Positions 46,381 to 54,427 of a stretch of DNA of 64,000 nucleotides are shown here, piece after piece. The position numbers and the translations under genes were made by a program. The stretch is from Gimesia chilikensis. GTDB taxonomy: Bacteria > Planctomycetota > Planctomycetia > Planctomycetales > Planctomycetaceae. Under the pieces are notes generated by a model, which was not told the DNA's origin, made no database searches, and was given only the letters and a program-made list of their open reading frames with translations. The DNA is taken from positions 5,317,748 through 5,381,747 of the forward strand of contig NZ_CP036266.1 of the NCBI RefSeq assembly GCF_007744075.1. Reading direction: 5' to 3'. Position 1 is the first letter of the stretch. The number at the start of each line of letters is the position of its first letter.

Positions 46381-47877
46381 ATGTTACTAACCGAACGACT
46401 AGCGGAGAACGTACGTGCCTGCTTTACCGGCATCTGGATTCAGAGCCACGAACATGACGAGGCGTTGTTGGAAATTACCCGACTCTGCCACAGTGAAGAC
46501 TGGGGCCTGCTCTCCTGGGACATTGACCGGGGGCTGCAGGGAACGCAAGCCATTGGAGAGAGTGATGCATCGTACCCTGATCCCCTGGCAGCCATACACA
46601 GTCTTAACAGCCAGGCCGATTCAGACCGGCCCACGCTGCTGGTCCTCAAGAATTTCCACCGGTTCATCAATTCCCCTGAAATCATCCAGGCCCTGACGCA
46701 ACAGATCGGTCTGGGAAAGCAGACCCGGGCCTTCGTGATCATTCTAGCCAGCCTGATCCAGATTCCCCCGGAACTGGAAAAACTGTTCGTCTGCCTGGAA
46801 CACGATCTTCCCGACCGGAGCCAGCTGGAGGAGATCGCTCGCAGCATTGCCACGGAACCCGGCGAATTGCCGGAGGGAATGGAACTGGAGCGTGTCTTGG
46901 ACGCCGCCTGTGGACTGACCCGCTATGAAGCAGAGGGAGCCTTTAGTCTCTCCCTGGTACGTCATGGACGCATCGACGTCTCCGTCGTATTGGAGCTGAA
47001 GGCCCAGACGCTGCTGAAAAGCGGGCTGTTAACGCTCCATAGCGGTTCTGAGTCATTTGACGACCTGGGCGGCCTGGAATCTTTAAAAGCCTTTTGCCGG
47101 CGTGCGCTGCGTCCCAGATCACAGGAATCATCCCATGTGCGTCCTCGGGGCGTTCTGCTGTTGGGAGTTCCCGGGACCGGGAAAAGTGCCTTCGCCAAAG
47201 CCCTGGGCAGGGAGACCGGACGGGCCACACTGACTCTTGACGTGGGAGCCCTGATGGGCGCGCTGGTCGGTCAGACAGAGGAGCGAACCAGACAGGCGCT
47301 CCGTATTGTCGATGCAATGCAACCAGCAGTCCTGTTTATCGATGAGGTCGAAAAGGGGCTGAGCGGGGCCACCTCGTCCGGACAGTCCGACAGCGGTGTT
47401 TCCACACGCATGCTGGGGACACTTTTAAGCTGGCTGAACGACCATACTTCAGACGTGTTCGTGGTCTGTACTGCCAACGACATTTCAAAACTTCCTCCCG
47501 AGCTGATCCGTGCCGAACGCTTTGACGGTCTCTTCTTTCTGGATCTGCCCGGAGATTCACAGAAGCAGGTGATCTGGAACATCTACCGGGAACAGTATGG
47601 ACTCACAGAGGAGCAGAAGTTGCCCGAAGACCGGCACTGGACCGGATCGGAGATCCGGGCCTGCTGCCGTCTGGCGGCCCTACTGGATGTCCCGTTAACC
47701 CAGGCTTCTGAAAACGTGGTGCCCGTGGCCGTCACAGCCGCAGAATCAGTGGCCCGACTCAGACGCTGGGCCAGCAACCGTTGCCTGTCTGCAGAGCAGC
47801 CAGGCGTCTTTGTTCACGGAGAGCGGTCGAAAGGCCGAGCGCAGCGCAAACTCTCCCGTGATCCCCGTAGAAACTAA
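46381..47877 (+). CDS. Ycf46-like AAA+ ATPase
   Basis: 498 residues. The N-terminal about 210 residues are a degenerate regulatory domain as in Ycf46 (YPDPLAAIHSLNSQ, RPTLLVLKNFHRFINSPEII, ASLIQIPPELEKLFVCLEHD). The AAA+ module has Walker A LGVPGTGKSAF (about 261-271), Walker B AVLFIDEVE (about 316-324), sensor-1 VFVVCTANDISKLPPEL and arginine-finger-like IRAERFDGLFFLDLP, then a small helical lid. All ATPase residues are present. As in CDC48/FtsH-type remodelling enzymes, it could unfold or extract tagged proteins. A clear ribosome binding site (GAGAGGAAC) precedes ATG 46381. Confidence 0.9.
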   Translation: MLLTERLAENVRACFTGIWIQSHEHDEALLEITRLCHSEDWGLLSWDIDRGLQGTQAIGESDASYPDPLAAIHSLNSQADSDRPTLLVLKNFHRFINSPEIIQALTQQIGLGKQTRAFVIILASLIQIPPELEKLFVCLEHDLPDRSQLEEIARSIATEPGELPEGMELERVLDAACGLTRYEAEGAFSLSLVRHGRIDVSVVLELKAQTLLKSGLLTLHSGSESFDDLGGLESLKAFCRRALRPRSQESSHVRPRGVLLLGVPGTGKSAFAKALGRETGRATLTLDVGALMGALVGQTEERTRQALRIVDAMQPAVLFIDEVEKGLSGATSSGQSDSGVSTRMLGTLLSWLNDHTSDVFVVCTANDISKLPPELIRAERFDGLFFLDLPGDSQKQVIWNIYREQYGLTEEQKLPEDRHWTGSEIRACCRLAALLDVPLTQASENVVPVAVTAAESVARLRRWASNRCLSAEQPGVFVHGERSKGRAQRKLSRDPRRN

Positions 47878-47908
47878 ACCTGACTCTTATCAAGGAGTAA
47901 CAATCACT

Positions 47909-48847
47909 ATGGCTACAATAGAAGAAGAAGTGGAAACCCGCCACGATCCGATCGACTTACTCAGGGCGACGATGTGTGCGACGCGGGTCAGTTTTGAATG
48001 GTTCGGTACCCGGAAGTCGCTCACACGTGACCAGAAGGCCCAGGCCGCCGAATCGTTTGGGGCGGAAGGGGAGTTCCTGAGTGCCGGTAAGAAGCTGCTG
48101 GATACGGGACATCCCCGTTTTCGAGCCGTGAGTGCGGTTCGTAACCAGGTGCGGAAATACTGGACCTCGGTCAGTCTCCCTTTCCCGGAACCGGGTATCC
48201 GCTTATTGCGGCAGGATGCGCTAACCGCGTTTCAGAATCAGATGCACCAGTTTACGGAAGAACTGGCCGACTCGGTTGCGGAACTGGATGAACAATACCT
48301 GTCCTTGAAATCGGCGGCCCGGGAGCGTCTGGGAAGTCTGTTCAATGACGATGATTACCCCACAACGCTGGTCGGGCTATTCGAAGTGACCTGGGAGTTC
48401 CCCAGTATCGAACCGCCGAATTATCTCAGACAGCTCAATCCCGAACTCTACGAACAGGAGTGCCAGCGAGTGCAGTCGCGATTTGAGGAGGCGGTCAGGT
48501 TGGCGGAAGACGCTTTTCTGGATGAACTGTCTAAACTGGTGTCGCATCTCACGGATCGTTTGAGTGGACAGGCCGATGGCCGTCCCAAGGTCTTCCGGGA
48601 TTCGGCCATCGGGAACCTGCACGAGTTCTTTGAACGCTTCCGGTCGCTGAATGTCCGCTCCAACGAACAGTTGGATGCGCTTGTCTCCCAGTGCCAGCAC
48701 ATTGTGGAGGGAATTCAACCCCAAGAACTGAGGAAGCGGGACGCCCTCCGGCAGCAGGTGGCTTCCGATCTGTCGGGCGTCCAGGCCGCCCTGGATGGTC
48801 TGCTGGTCGACCGGCCGCGGCGTCAGATCATACGAACTCCGAAGTAA
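47909..48847 (+). CDS. DUF3150-like protein
   Basis: 312 residues from ATG 47909 (AAGGAG upstream), helical and probably cytoplasmic. It contains FEWFGTRKSLTRDQKAQAAE, EFLSAGKKLLDTGHPRFRAV and long helices with LVSHLTDRLSGQADGRPKVF. The pattern of an early tryptophan/lysine-rich segment followed by GKKLID resembles DUF3150, a family seen near phage and plasmid genes; this is recollection, not a search result. It follows the AAA+ gene by 31 bases and is followed after 9 bases by the next small gene. Confidence 0.6.
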   Translation: MATIEEEVETRHDPIDLLRATMCATRVSFEWFGTRKSLTRDQKAQAAESFGAEGEFLSAGKKLLDTGHPRFRAVSAVRNQVRKYWTSVSLPFPEPGIRLLRQDALTAFQNQMHQFTEELADSVAELDEQYLSLKSAARERLGSLFNDDDYPTTLVGLFEVTWEFPSIEPPNYLRQLNPELYEQECQRVQSRFEEAVRLAEDAFLDELSKLVSHLTDRLSGQADGRPKVFRDSAIGNLHEFFERFRSLNVRSNEQLDALVSQCQHIVEGIQPQELRKRDALRQQVASDLSGVQAALDGLLVDRPRRQIIRTPK

Positions 48848-48856
48848 GGAGGTCTC

Positions 48857-49102
48857 ATGCAACTCATTATCACACCTGAGGGACAAGTCCGCTGCATTTA
48901 CGCGGAAGCCATTGTACTGGCCACCATCGGTCGACTGCAGATCTCACGCGGCTCGTTTGTTGAACCGAATGCGGCTGGTCAATGGATCGTGGATCTGTCC
49001 CCCGTAAGGGGGCCACGGCTGGGGCCGTTCGCACAGCGGAGTGCGGCCCTGCAGTCAGAAATCGACTGGCTGGAACTGCACTGGCTTTCTTCCGACCACT
49101 GA
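48857..49102 (+). CDS. Small conserved-looking operon protein
   Basis: 81 residues with an excellent ribosome binding site (AAGGAGG). The fold appears mostly beta: LIITPEGQVRCIYAEAIVLA, ISRGSFVEPNAAGQWIVDLS, GPRLGPFAQRSAALQSEIDW. The end WLELHWL is aromatic. I do not recognise a named family. It is followed by an intrinsic terminator. Confidence 0.65.
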   Translation: MQLIITPEGQVRCIYAEAIVLATIGRLQISRGSFVEPNAAGQWIVDLSPVRGPRLGPFAQRSAALQSEIDWLELHWLSSDH

Positions 49103-49124
49103 GAATGGAATGTACCCACACCGT

Positions 49125-49168
49125 GCCCCGGTCTTGCAGAATTGTCTCTGCAGGGCCGGGGCTTTTTT
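49125..49168 (+). terminator. Internal rho-independent terminator
   Basis: GCCCCGG...TGCAGA pairs with TCTGCA...CCGGGGC around an ATTGTC loop, followed by six T. It lies between two same-strand genes of the operon. Confidence 0.9.
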
Positions 49169-49197
49169 ATTGAACCCTTGTAATTAGGAAACGACAG

Positions 49198-49413
49198 ATG
49201 AAACAGACAGACTTGAATCGGGCTGTCGCCCTGGCCACCGGCGAGACAATCGCCACCGTCAAACGCCTGGGCTTTTTATTAGCGGAGCCCCAGGAAACCG
49301 TTGATCCGGATTCGGAGATGTCGGGCCCACTGGTGATCGACTGGGACGAACTGGACAACCTGCGAATGGCTCCACAGACAGAGGGATTGAATCATGTTCC
49401 TTCATGGGTGTGA
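49198..49413 (+). CDS. Small operon protein with HTH-like N-terminus
   Basis: 71 residues. The N-terminal QTDLNRAVALATGETIATVK followed by RLGFLLAEP looks like a short helix-turn-helix-type segment. The rest is acidic (ETVDPDSEMSGPLVIDWDEL). A ribosome binding site AGGAAACGA lies before ATG 49198. Family not recognised. Confidence 0.6.
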   Translation: MKQTDLNRAVALATGETIATVKRLGFLLAEPQETVDPDSEMSGPLVIDWDELDNLRMAPQTEGLNHVPSWV

Positions 49414-49567
49414 TTCCGATCTCAAGGGATTTCACTGTCTCAGTCAGGCAGATGCTCCCTTCCACTCAAATCGACTGCAGTTGCTCCGTAGTGGGCGGCA
49501 ACGGGGACGACGCGCCGTTAAAAGTCAACGTCGAAAAAGGCGTCGCAAACGAAAGTTGCTTGGTTAA
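49394..49567 (+). CDS. Short Arg/Lys-rich protein
   Basis: 57 residues, ATG 49394 to TAA 49565, overlapping the end of the preceding gene by 20 bases. The start [20 protein letters not shown] is Cys/His-containing and the end [11 protein letters not shown] is extremely basic (about 17 Arg/Lys in the last 26 residues). The reading frame fits the gap between two genes of the operon. It might be a nucleic-acid-binding or ribosome-associated peptide. It is too short for firm support. Confidence 0.4.
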   Translation: MFLHGCDSDLKGFHCLSQADAPFHSNRLQLLRSGRQRGRRAVKSQRRKRRRKRKLLG

Positions 49568-49614
49568 AGCATTACTCCTTTTACATCTCCAATTCAATTC
49601 CAGAAAGGAATGCT

Positions 49615-49839
49615 ATGAAAGTTTTATTGATCAACAACGATGGTGGTGGATTTGCGGACTACATCGAAGTCGCCACGGGGACCACGGTCTCTCAATTGTT
49701 CGAACAACGCATGGCGAATGCGAACGCCTCGGATTACCTGATCCGGGTCAATCGCCAACCCTGTCCTCCCGATCAGACGTTACAGGACGGGGACCGGATT
49801 TCGATCACTCCGACAAAAATCGAAGGTGCGAAAAGCTAG
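49615..49839 (+). CDS. Ubiquitin-like (beta-grasp) protein of the conjugation operon
   Basis: 74 residues, preceded by AGAAAGGAAT. The predicted order is strand-strand-helix-strand-strand as in ThiS/MoaD/ubiquitin: [19 protein letters not shown], then a helix ([15 protein letters not shown]), then [20 protein letters not shown] and DRISITPTK. The [13 protein letters not shown] end is the typical ThiS/MoaD-like last strand. The C-terminus is KIEGAKS, so there is no double glycine; a single Gly could be exposed by JAB trimming of AKS. Its E2, JAB and E1 partners follow immediately. I infer that it is the modifier of this system. Confidence 0.75.
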   Translation: MKVLLINNDGGGFADYIEVATGTTVSQLFEQRMANANASDYLIRVNRQPCPPDQTLQDGDRISITPTKIEGAKS

Positions 49840-49869
49840 CCTTTGTTGAAGTGAATTATATTGTCTCTG

Positions 49870-49907
49870 ACAGGCTGCCGGGATCTTCGTCCCGGCAGCC
49901 TGTTTTC
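49870..49907 (+). terminator. Internal rho-independent terminator between Ubl and E2 genes
   Basis: ACAGGCTGCCGGGA and TCCCGGCAGCCTGT form a perfect 14-bp stem with a TCTTCG loop, followed by TTTCT. It lies directly upstream of the E2-like gene's ribosome binding site. Confidence 0.9.
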
Positions 49908-49928
49908 TATTAACAGGAGTGAACGACT

Positions 49929-50945
49929 ATGAATCAGAGTCCGAAAACGGTCTGGCGGATGGCCAGTCTCGTTGAGCAACAACTCAGCTCACTGGGCAGT
50001 GATACATACACCGGGCTGCCAGAAGCGGCCTGGTTAAGCTGTCTGCGGTTGATCCGCAGGCGACAGCAGGCTCAGGAACGAGGTTGGTTTCGTGCGGCCA
50101 CCAAGCTGGAGCGAGAACTTACCAGAGAGGTGTTTCAGCTGACGCGGCAACTGATGACGTTGCAGCAGGAACTGGAATCAGCTACTGATGCAAATCCTGT
50201 CTCTGCAATACGCACCATCTACGAAGACCTGCTGGCTCTGGAAGAGGAGTTCGGTGATTACAGCATTGACCTGAAGAACAAGACGATTTCGGTGGTCACA
50301 GAGCCAATTGTGCTGGAAGGTGTCTATCTGGGGGCGTTTGAGATTCGGCTGGAGTTTACGGACCTGAATTCAGACTCGCCCTTTCACTACCAGGTATTTG
50401 CTCAAGACCCGCAGTCGCCGATCACCGATGATGCAGTCACGCATCCGCACGTGCAGTCTGACAACGTCTGTGAAGGAGACGCCCGTATGCCCATCAGACG
50501 CGCACTGGAACAGGGACGACTGCTGGATTTTTTCGTGCTGGTGTCCCGTCTGTTACGCACCTACAACCCGGAAAGTCCCTATGTCGCCCTCAGCGACTGG
50601 CACAGTGCAGAATGCAGTGATTGTGCGGATGTCGTGACCACCGATGAGCAGACTCACTGCACCAGTTGCGAAAACCGCTTGTGTCGGCAATGTGCGAATA
50701 GCTGTACCGACTGTAGTTCCTCATTTTGCCACGACTGTGCGACTCGCTGTGAAATCTGCCGTGATGACTGTTGTGAATCTTGCCTGAAAGAGTGCGCGCT
50801 CTGTGGTTCCAACTGTTGTTCAAATTGCCTCGATAATGAAGAAAGGTGCCCGATCTGTGAAACACAGGAAGACGAAGAAACATACGAGCCGGACCAGGAA
50901 ACCATATCGCCGGAGACGGTCCCCCCTGCCGGCGATCCGCTTTAG
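49929..50945 (+). CDS. E2-like conjugating enzyme fused to a RING/treble-clef-like Cys-rich domain
   Basis: 338 residues, ribosome binding site ACAGGAGTG. Residues about 1-95 are helical. Residues about 95-225 read like a ubiquitin-conjugating (E2) fold: strands [20 protein letters not shown] and [11 protein letters not shown], then [13 protein letters not shown] with His172-Pro-His in the place of the eukaryotic HPN and Cys181 at the active-site position, then [20 protein letters not shown]. Residues 229-310 carry 22 cysteines, including ten CxxC pairs at 7-15 residue spacing, as in tandem binuclear treble-clef/RING zinc domains. It would thus join E2 and E3-like functions in one chain. The tail is acidic. 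Fold assignments are by pattern, not by search. Confidence 0.8.
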   Translation: MNQSPKTVWRMASLVEQQLSSLGSDTYTGLPEAAWLSCLRLIRRRQQAQERGWFRAATKLERELTREVFQLTRQLMTLQQELESATDANPVSAIRTIYEDLLALEEEFGDYSIDLKNKTISVVTEPIVLEGVYLGAFEIRLEFTDLNSDSPFHYQVFAQDPQSPITDDAVTHPHVQSDNVCEGDARMPIRRALEQGRLLDFFVLVSRLLRTYNPESPYVALSDWHSAECSDCADVVTTDEQTHCTSCENRLCRQCANSCTDCSSSFCHDCATRCEICRDDCCESCLKECALCGSNCCSNCLDNEERCPICETQEDEETYEPDQETISPETVPPAGDPL

Positions 50946-51525
50946 CCCAACCGCCTGGGCCAAACTGCTGTTCCTACGTGATTATGGTGATACGGAAGTT
51001 GGCGGCTTTGGAATCGCAGCCTCGACGGATTTGCTGCTGGTCCAGGACCTGCAACTCGTGAAACAGACCTGCTCGCTGGTCCATGTTGCCTTCGATGATG
51101 AAGCGGTGGCGAATTTCTTTGACGATCAGGTGGATGCTGGACTCCGCCCGGAGCAGTTTGGTCGGATCTGGATCCACACCCATCCGGGAGCCTGTCCGGA
51201 ACCCAGCCCCACTGATGAGGCGACGTTTGAACGTGTCTTCGGTCGATCCGACTGGGCCGTGATGTTCATTCTGGCTCGACAGGGTCGGTCCTATGCGCGA
51301 TTGCGGATGAATACCGGCCCCACGTTTGAGTGTGAGATCCCGGTCAGGCGGGAATATTCAGAACCTTTCCCGGGCTGTCAACCCGAAAACTGGGAAGAGG
51401 AATATTTAACGAACGTGCATCCCGAACAACTCCAACCTGGCAGGCGGTTATCGGCGTTCGACGGTTTTGACTGCAATGCGGATTGGTTTTTCAATGAATC
51501 TAATGTGGAAGGAGACTTGAAGTGA
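50836..51525 (+). CDS. JAB/JAMM metalloprotease (Mov34/MPN/PAD-1 family)
   Basis: 229 residues if it starts at ATG 50836, which overlaps the E2 gene by 110 bases (a start near [10 protein letters not shown] would avoid this). A basic N-terminus ([20 protein letters not shown]) precedes the JAB domain: Glu54 in DTEVGGFG, then [19 protein letters not shown] with the full H-x-H-x7-S-x2-D zinc motif (His114, His116, Ser124, Asp127). All catalytic residues are present. Its family removes or trims ubiquitin-like proteins. The next gene starts in its stop codon (GTGA). Confidence 0.92.
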   Translation: MKKGARSVKHRKTKKHTSRTRKPYRRRRSPLPAIRFSPTAWAKLLFLRDYGDTEVGGFGIAASTDLLLVQDLQLVKQTCSLVHVAFDDEAVANFFDDQVDAGLRPEQFGRIWIHTHPGACPEPSPTDEATFERVFGRSDWAVMFILARQGRSYARLRMNTGPTFECEIPVRREYSEPFPGCQPENWEEEYLTNVHPEQLQPGRRLSAFDGFDCNADWFFNESNVEGDLK

Positions 51526-52181
51526 CAAATACAACGATAGATCGTTTTCAGAGGCAAAGTAGTCTGGTACCCGCTGAACGGCTTTCACAGATTTCGGTGA
51601 CTGTCATCGGTGTGGGAGCCATCGGACGACAGGTGGCCCTACAGCTGACGGCGATCGGGATACCGCGGATTCAGCTTGTTGATTTTGATTTGGTCGAATT
51701 GACCAATATCACGACACAGGGATATCGGAGACAGGATCTGGGGTTAGCTAAAGTCGAAGCAACAACTCAGGCGATCCTGGAGCTCGATGTTTCGGTTCAG
51801 GTGGAGATGATTTCAGATCGGTTTCGTGCATCCATTAGTACAGGAGAGGCTGTCTTCTGCTGTGTGGATTCCATCTCGGCCCGTGCGGCGATCTGGCGAT
51901 CCATCAGCAGAAAATGTGAGTTCTGGACAGATGGAAGGATGCTGGGAGAAACGATCCGGGTGCTGACTGCCACAAAGGATTCAGGAATAAATCAGTATTC
52001 AGAGACTCTCTTTCCTCAAGCCCAGGCACAAATAGGAAGTTGTACCTCACGAAGTACTGTGTATGCAGCCAGCATTGCAGGGGGATTCATGGTGCATCAG
52101 TTTTGTCGCTGGCTGCGTGGGATATCCATAGATCACGATATTTCTCTAAATCTATTGGCAGGCGAAACTGTAGTTAGCTGA
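51522..52181 (+). CDS. ThiF/E1-like adenylyltransferase
   Basis: 219 residues from GTG 51522. The ATP-binding Rossmann motif [15 protein letters not shown] (Gly30, 32, 35) is followed by [15 protein letters not shown] (Asp54, Asp56, Asn62), [12 protein letters not shown] (Arg, Lys77), the second Asp ([10 protein letters not shown]) and [15 protein letters not shown] with Cys174 as candidate thioester cysteine. This matches the E1-like ThiF proteins that accompany JAB and Ub-like genes. It would adenylate the Ubl C-terminus and pass it on to Cys181 of the E2-like protein. Last gene of the operon; a terminator follows. Confidence 0.92.
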   Translation: MTNTTIDRFQRQSSLVPAERLSQISVTVIGVGAIGRQVALQLTAIGIPRIQLVDFDLVELTNITTQGYRRQDLGLAKVEATTQAILELDVSVQVEMISDRFRASISTGEAVFCCVDSISARAAIWRSISRKCEFWTDGRMLGETIRVLTATKDSGINQYSETLFPQAQAQIGSCTSRSTVYAASIAGGFMVHQFCRWLRGISIDHDISLNLLAGETVVS

Positions 52182-52234
52182 CCACTTGCTATTCGATATT
52201 ATCCATCGTCGTTAAAAAGGAATACCTAGAACAG

Positions 52235-52272
52235 GCAGGCCACCTTAGCTGGTGGTCTGCTTCCATTTTTTT
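52235..52272 (+). terminator. Terminator closing the ubiquitin-like operon
   Basis: GCAGGCCACC and GGTGGTCTGC arms with a TTAGCT loop, followed by TTCCATTTTTTT, about 55 bases after the E1-like stop. Confidence 0.85.
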
Positions 52273-52700
52273 ATCTATCAGAAAATTCAGAATATGTTTT
52301 GTGTCAGAACGAAGAAATAGGCCTTGTAATTTTAGTCTTCTCTATCCATTTAATTCGTAACTCTCTAACTATCCAATAATTGAAACTGGACTTCAAAAGT
52401 GGAGTCCTCGGCATCGTTTGAATTGCATTGTGCTTGAATCATGAAACTCGAGCAGCGTCATAAGCTTCAGGATCCAGTTAAGCCTGTAGCTTATTTTGAC
52501 CCGACGTAGTCAGAAATAATTCTGACGATGATACACATCCTTCTGGCTACAGATAAGGTACAGAAAAAGTTGCCACCTTTGAACCACTGAAGGTCTTTTC
52601 AACAAAGAGTTATAGATAGTTTAATTCAAAGTGCTCAAGAGTCTGTCGGCAGGTAACGACATCCTACTTCTATTTATGATTGGATAACTATCTGGTACTT
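52273..52700. other. AT-rich intergenic region without gene
   Basis: About 430 bases with no open frame of interest on either strand. It separates the ubiquitin-like operon from the toxin/immunity region. Confidence 0.6.
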
Positions 52701-53042
52701 CTAGTTGTATTCATCAGTAGTTTGCTGGGCTAATTCAACTCGTCGTGAATGGTCTTTATCAGCAATTAATTCTTTTATACCAACGCATACTGCAGTCCAA
52801 CCGTACCGATTTGTGTAATCTTTTTTAAATTCATCTGATGATTGAAGATAGCGATGCCATTTTTCTAAATCGTACCCAAAATCTTCCCCCGTCAATTCTT
52901 GAAGATAATGCAATGCTCTTCTCATAGCATCAATTCGATCTTCTTCCTTAGCTATGTCGCTTGGCACCCCGCAAAGTGCACCTCCCAAATTCAAGACGTA
53001 CATTTGCAAACTTCTCATTCGACCAAGACCATATGTCCTCAT
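52701..53042 (-). CDS. Putative immunity-type protein, paralogue 1
   Basis: 113 residues, acidic and helical. The core RIDAMRRALHYLQELTGEDF continues GYDLEKWHRYLQSSDEFKK and ends RRVELAQQTTDEYN. It shares RVNSMRR/RIDAMRR, TGxDFGYDLExWH, SSDEF, YT, and VELAQ with the gene at 54.0-54.3 kb, so the two are paralogues. Small acidic proteins in multiple copies beside Rhs toxin genes are often immunity proteins. GAGGTAGAAG lies before the start. The family name is not known to me. Confidence 0.65.
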   Translation of the reverse strand: MRTYGLGRMRSLQMYVLNLGGALCGVPSDIAKEEDRIDAMRRALHYLQELTGEDFGYDLEKWHRYLQSSDEFKKDYTNRYGWTAVCVGIKELIADKDHSRRVELAQQTTDEYN

Positions 53043-53159
53043 CTTCTACCTCAATCCTGAATGAATATCTACCATAGTCCTGTTTGTTCAATTTTTCTTT
53101 TTTACTATAATCCATGATGTCATCTAAACAGTTGCACCAGGTATCATTTAACTCGTCCC

Positions 53160-53625
53160 CAACTCTGTACCAGTTGGAATGCGAGTGAACAAGGGTTTTC
53201 AGACCAGGTATGCCTGGTCTGAAAACTTCGCAAACTCCTGAGGCGTCCTGTTACCCAATGCACTGTGGGACGCCGCTCGTTGTAATCCTTTCGCCAGGAA
53301 TCCAGTTTTTCCTAGGCGTCTTCCAGTGACAGGAGCCAGTGCTGGTTCAGTCATTCCTGTTGCAGTTGACCGTTGAAGGATTCAATAAACGCATTATTTG
53401 TACGATTTCCCGCACGACTAAAGTCTAGCTTTACCCAGCTTCAGTAAGCCAACCAGTCCAGACTCTTCGAAATAAATTCAGGGTTGATGTCGACTCGAAT
53501 CGTTTTTGGATGAATACCATGCTGCCGCGTGACCTGTTCCAGAATCTGAACAACATCATCACCGGTTAGACGATAGCCGGCCTGGATCGCAAGACACTCA
53601 AGGTTAAAGTTATCGACTAGTAAAC
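53160..53625 (-). mobile_element. Degenerate IS3-type transposase fragment, inverted copy
   Basis: Read on the minus strand it matches the fragment at 54.9-55.4 kb through most of its length, including a CCAGCTGGTACAGAGTT-type flank and the GTTTTCAGACCAG segment, with stops and frameshifts. It has no intact reading frame. With that copy it forms an inverted repeat of about 460 bp. Confidence 0.7.
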
Positions 53626-53999
53626 ACTAGTTAATAATATTTTGTCATTCACTTCCAGCATTCCGATTTCCTTATCAATAAAATGCATCTCACAGAGTTT
53701 GCACAATTGTCCAGAATAGCGAGAGTGATTCTGGATGGAACGCATCGGAATTTTAAAAATACATTGAAATGGCAATGGCATTTTGATGGGGATAGAGTGA
53801 AGTGAAGAGACATGTGTGATAAACACTTTGAGAAAAAGGGAAACAAACGGCCAAGCTCTACAATCGGTTAGGTCCAAGCCGTGATGACTCCATCCGAATT
53901 CAATGCCAGTATCGCTTATCGGCTACGTGAGAATCACTACCGACCCTCTTATTTATGGATTATTTTTGGCAATAAATAAAATGGATGGACTAAAACATC
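53626..53999. other. AT-rich region without a supported gene
   Basis: Minus-strand open stretches around 53617-53877 have no motif and poor ribosome binding sites; I do not call them. Confidence 0.5.
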
Positions 54000-54347
54000 T
54001 CAAGAGATGTTCTCATCCTCATCCAATTTCTGGGCTAGCTCAACTAGTTGTAATCGTTCTGGGTTATCAATTAATTCATTCACGTTTTTAAATACTGCAT
54101 CCCAAGCGATAGCGCAAGTATATTCCGCGCTGAATTCATCTGAAGACTCTAGAAAATGATGCCATTCTTCTAAATCGTAACCAAAGTCTCGTCCAGTTCT
54201 GTTTTTCAGTTTACTTAGGGTTCGTCTCATTGAGTTCACTCGGTCCTGCACCTGCCCTTCATTCTGAAATGGGCTTAAATCAGCACCACCTAGTCGTAAT
54301 AGTTGCGATTGCAACGGCGTCAGTTGCCCATATCTCGGTATTGTCAT
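54000..54347 (-). CDS. Putative immunity-type protein, paralogue 2
   Basis: 115 residues with ribosome binding site AGAGGAT before ATG 54347. RVNSMRRTLSKLKNRTGRDF is followed by GYDLEEWHHFLESSDEFSAE and the end LQLVELAQKLDEDEN. It is homologous over its whole length to the gene at 52.7 kb. It lies between IS fragments, so the original toxin neighbour may be lost. The paralogy is clear; the immunity role is inferred from context. Confidence 0.65.
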   Translation of the reverse strand: MTIPRYGQLTPLQSQLLRLGGADLSPFQNEGQVQDRVNSMRRTLSKLKNRTGRDFGYDLEEWHHFLESSDEFSAEYTCAIAWDAVFKNVNELIDNPERLQLVELAQKLDEDENIS

Positions 54348-54427
54348 TATAATCCTCTCTAACTTGTATTATTGACTTATTCCTGAGGCACTCACGGAAT
54401 GCCTCAAGATAATTCAACATTTGGCAC

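Noticed and set aside
49404-49913. 169-codon frame covering the Ubl gene region
   Set aside because: Different frame from the Ubl gene; it lacks domain character and crosses the terminator hairpin at 49870.
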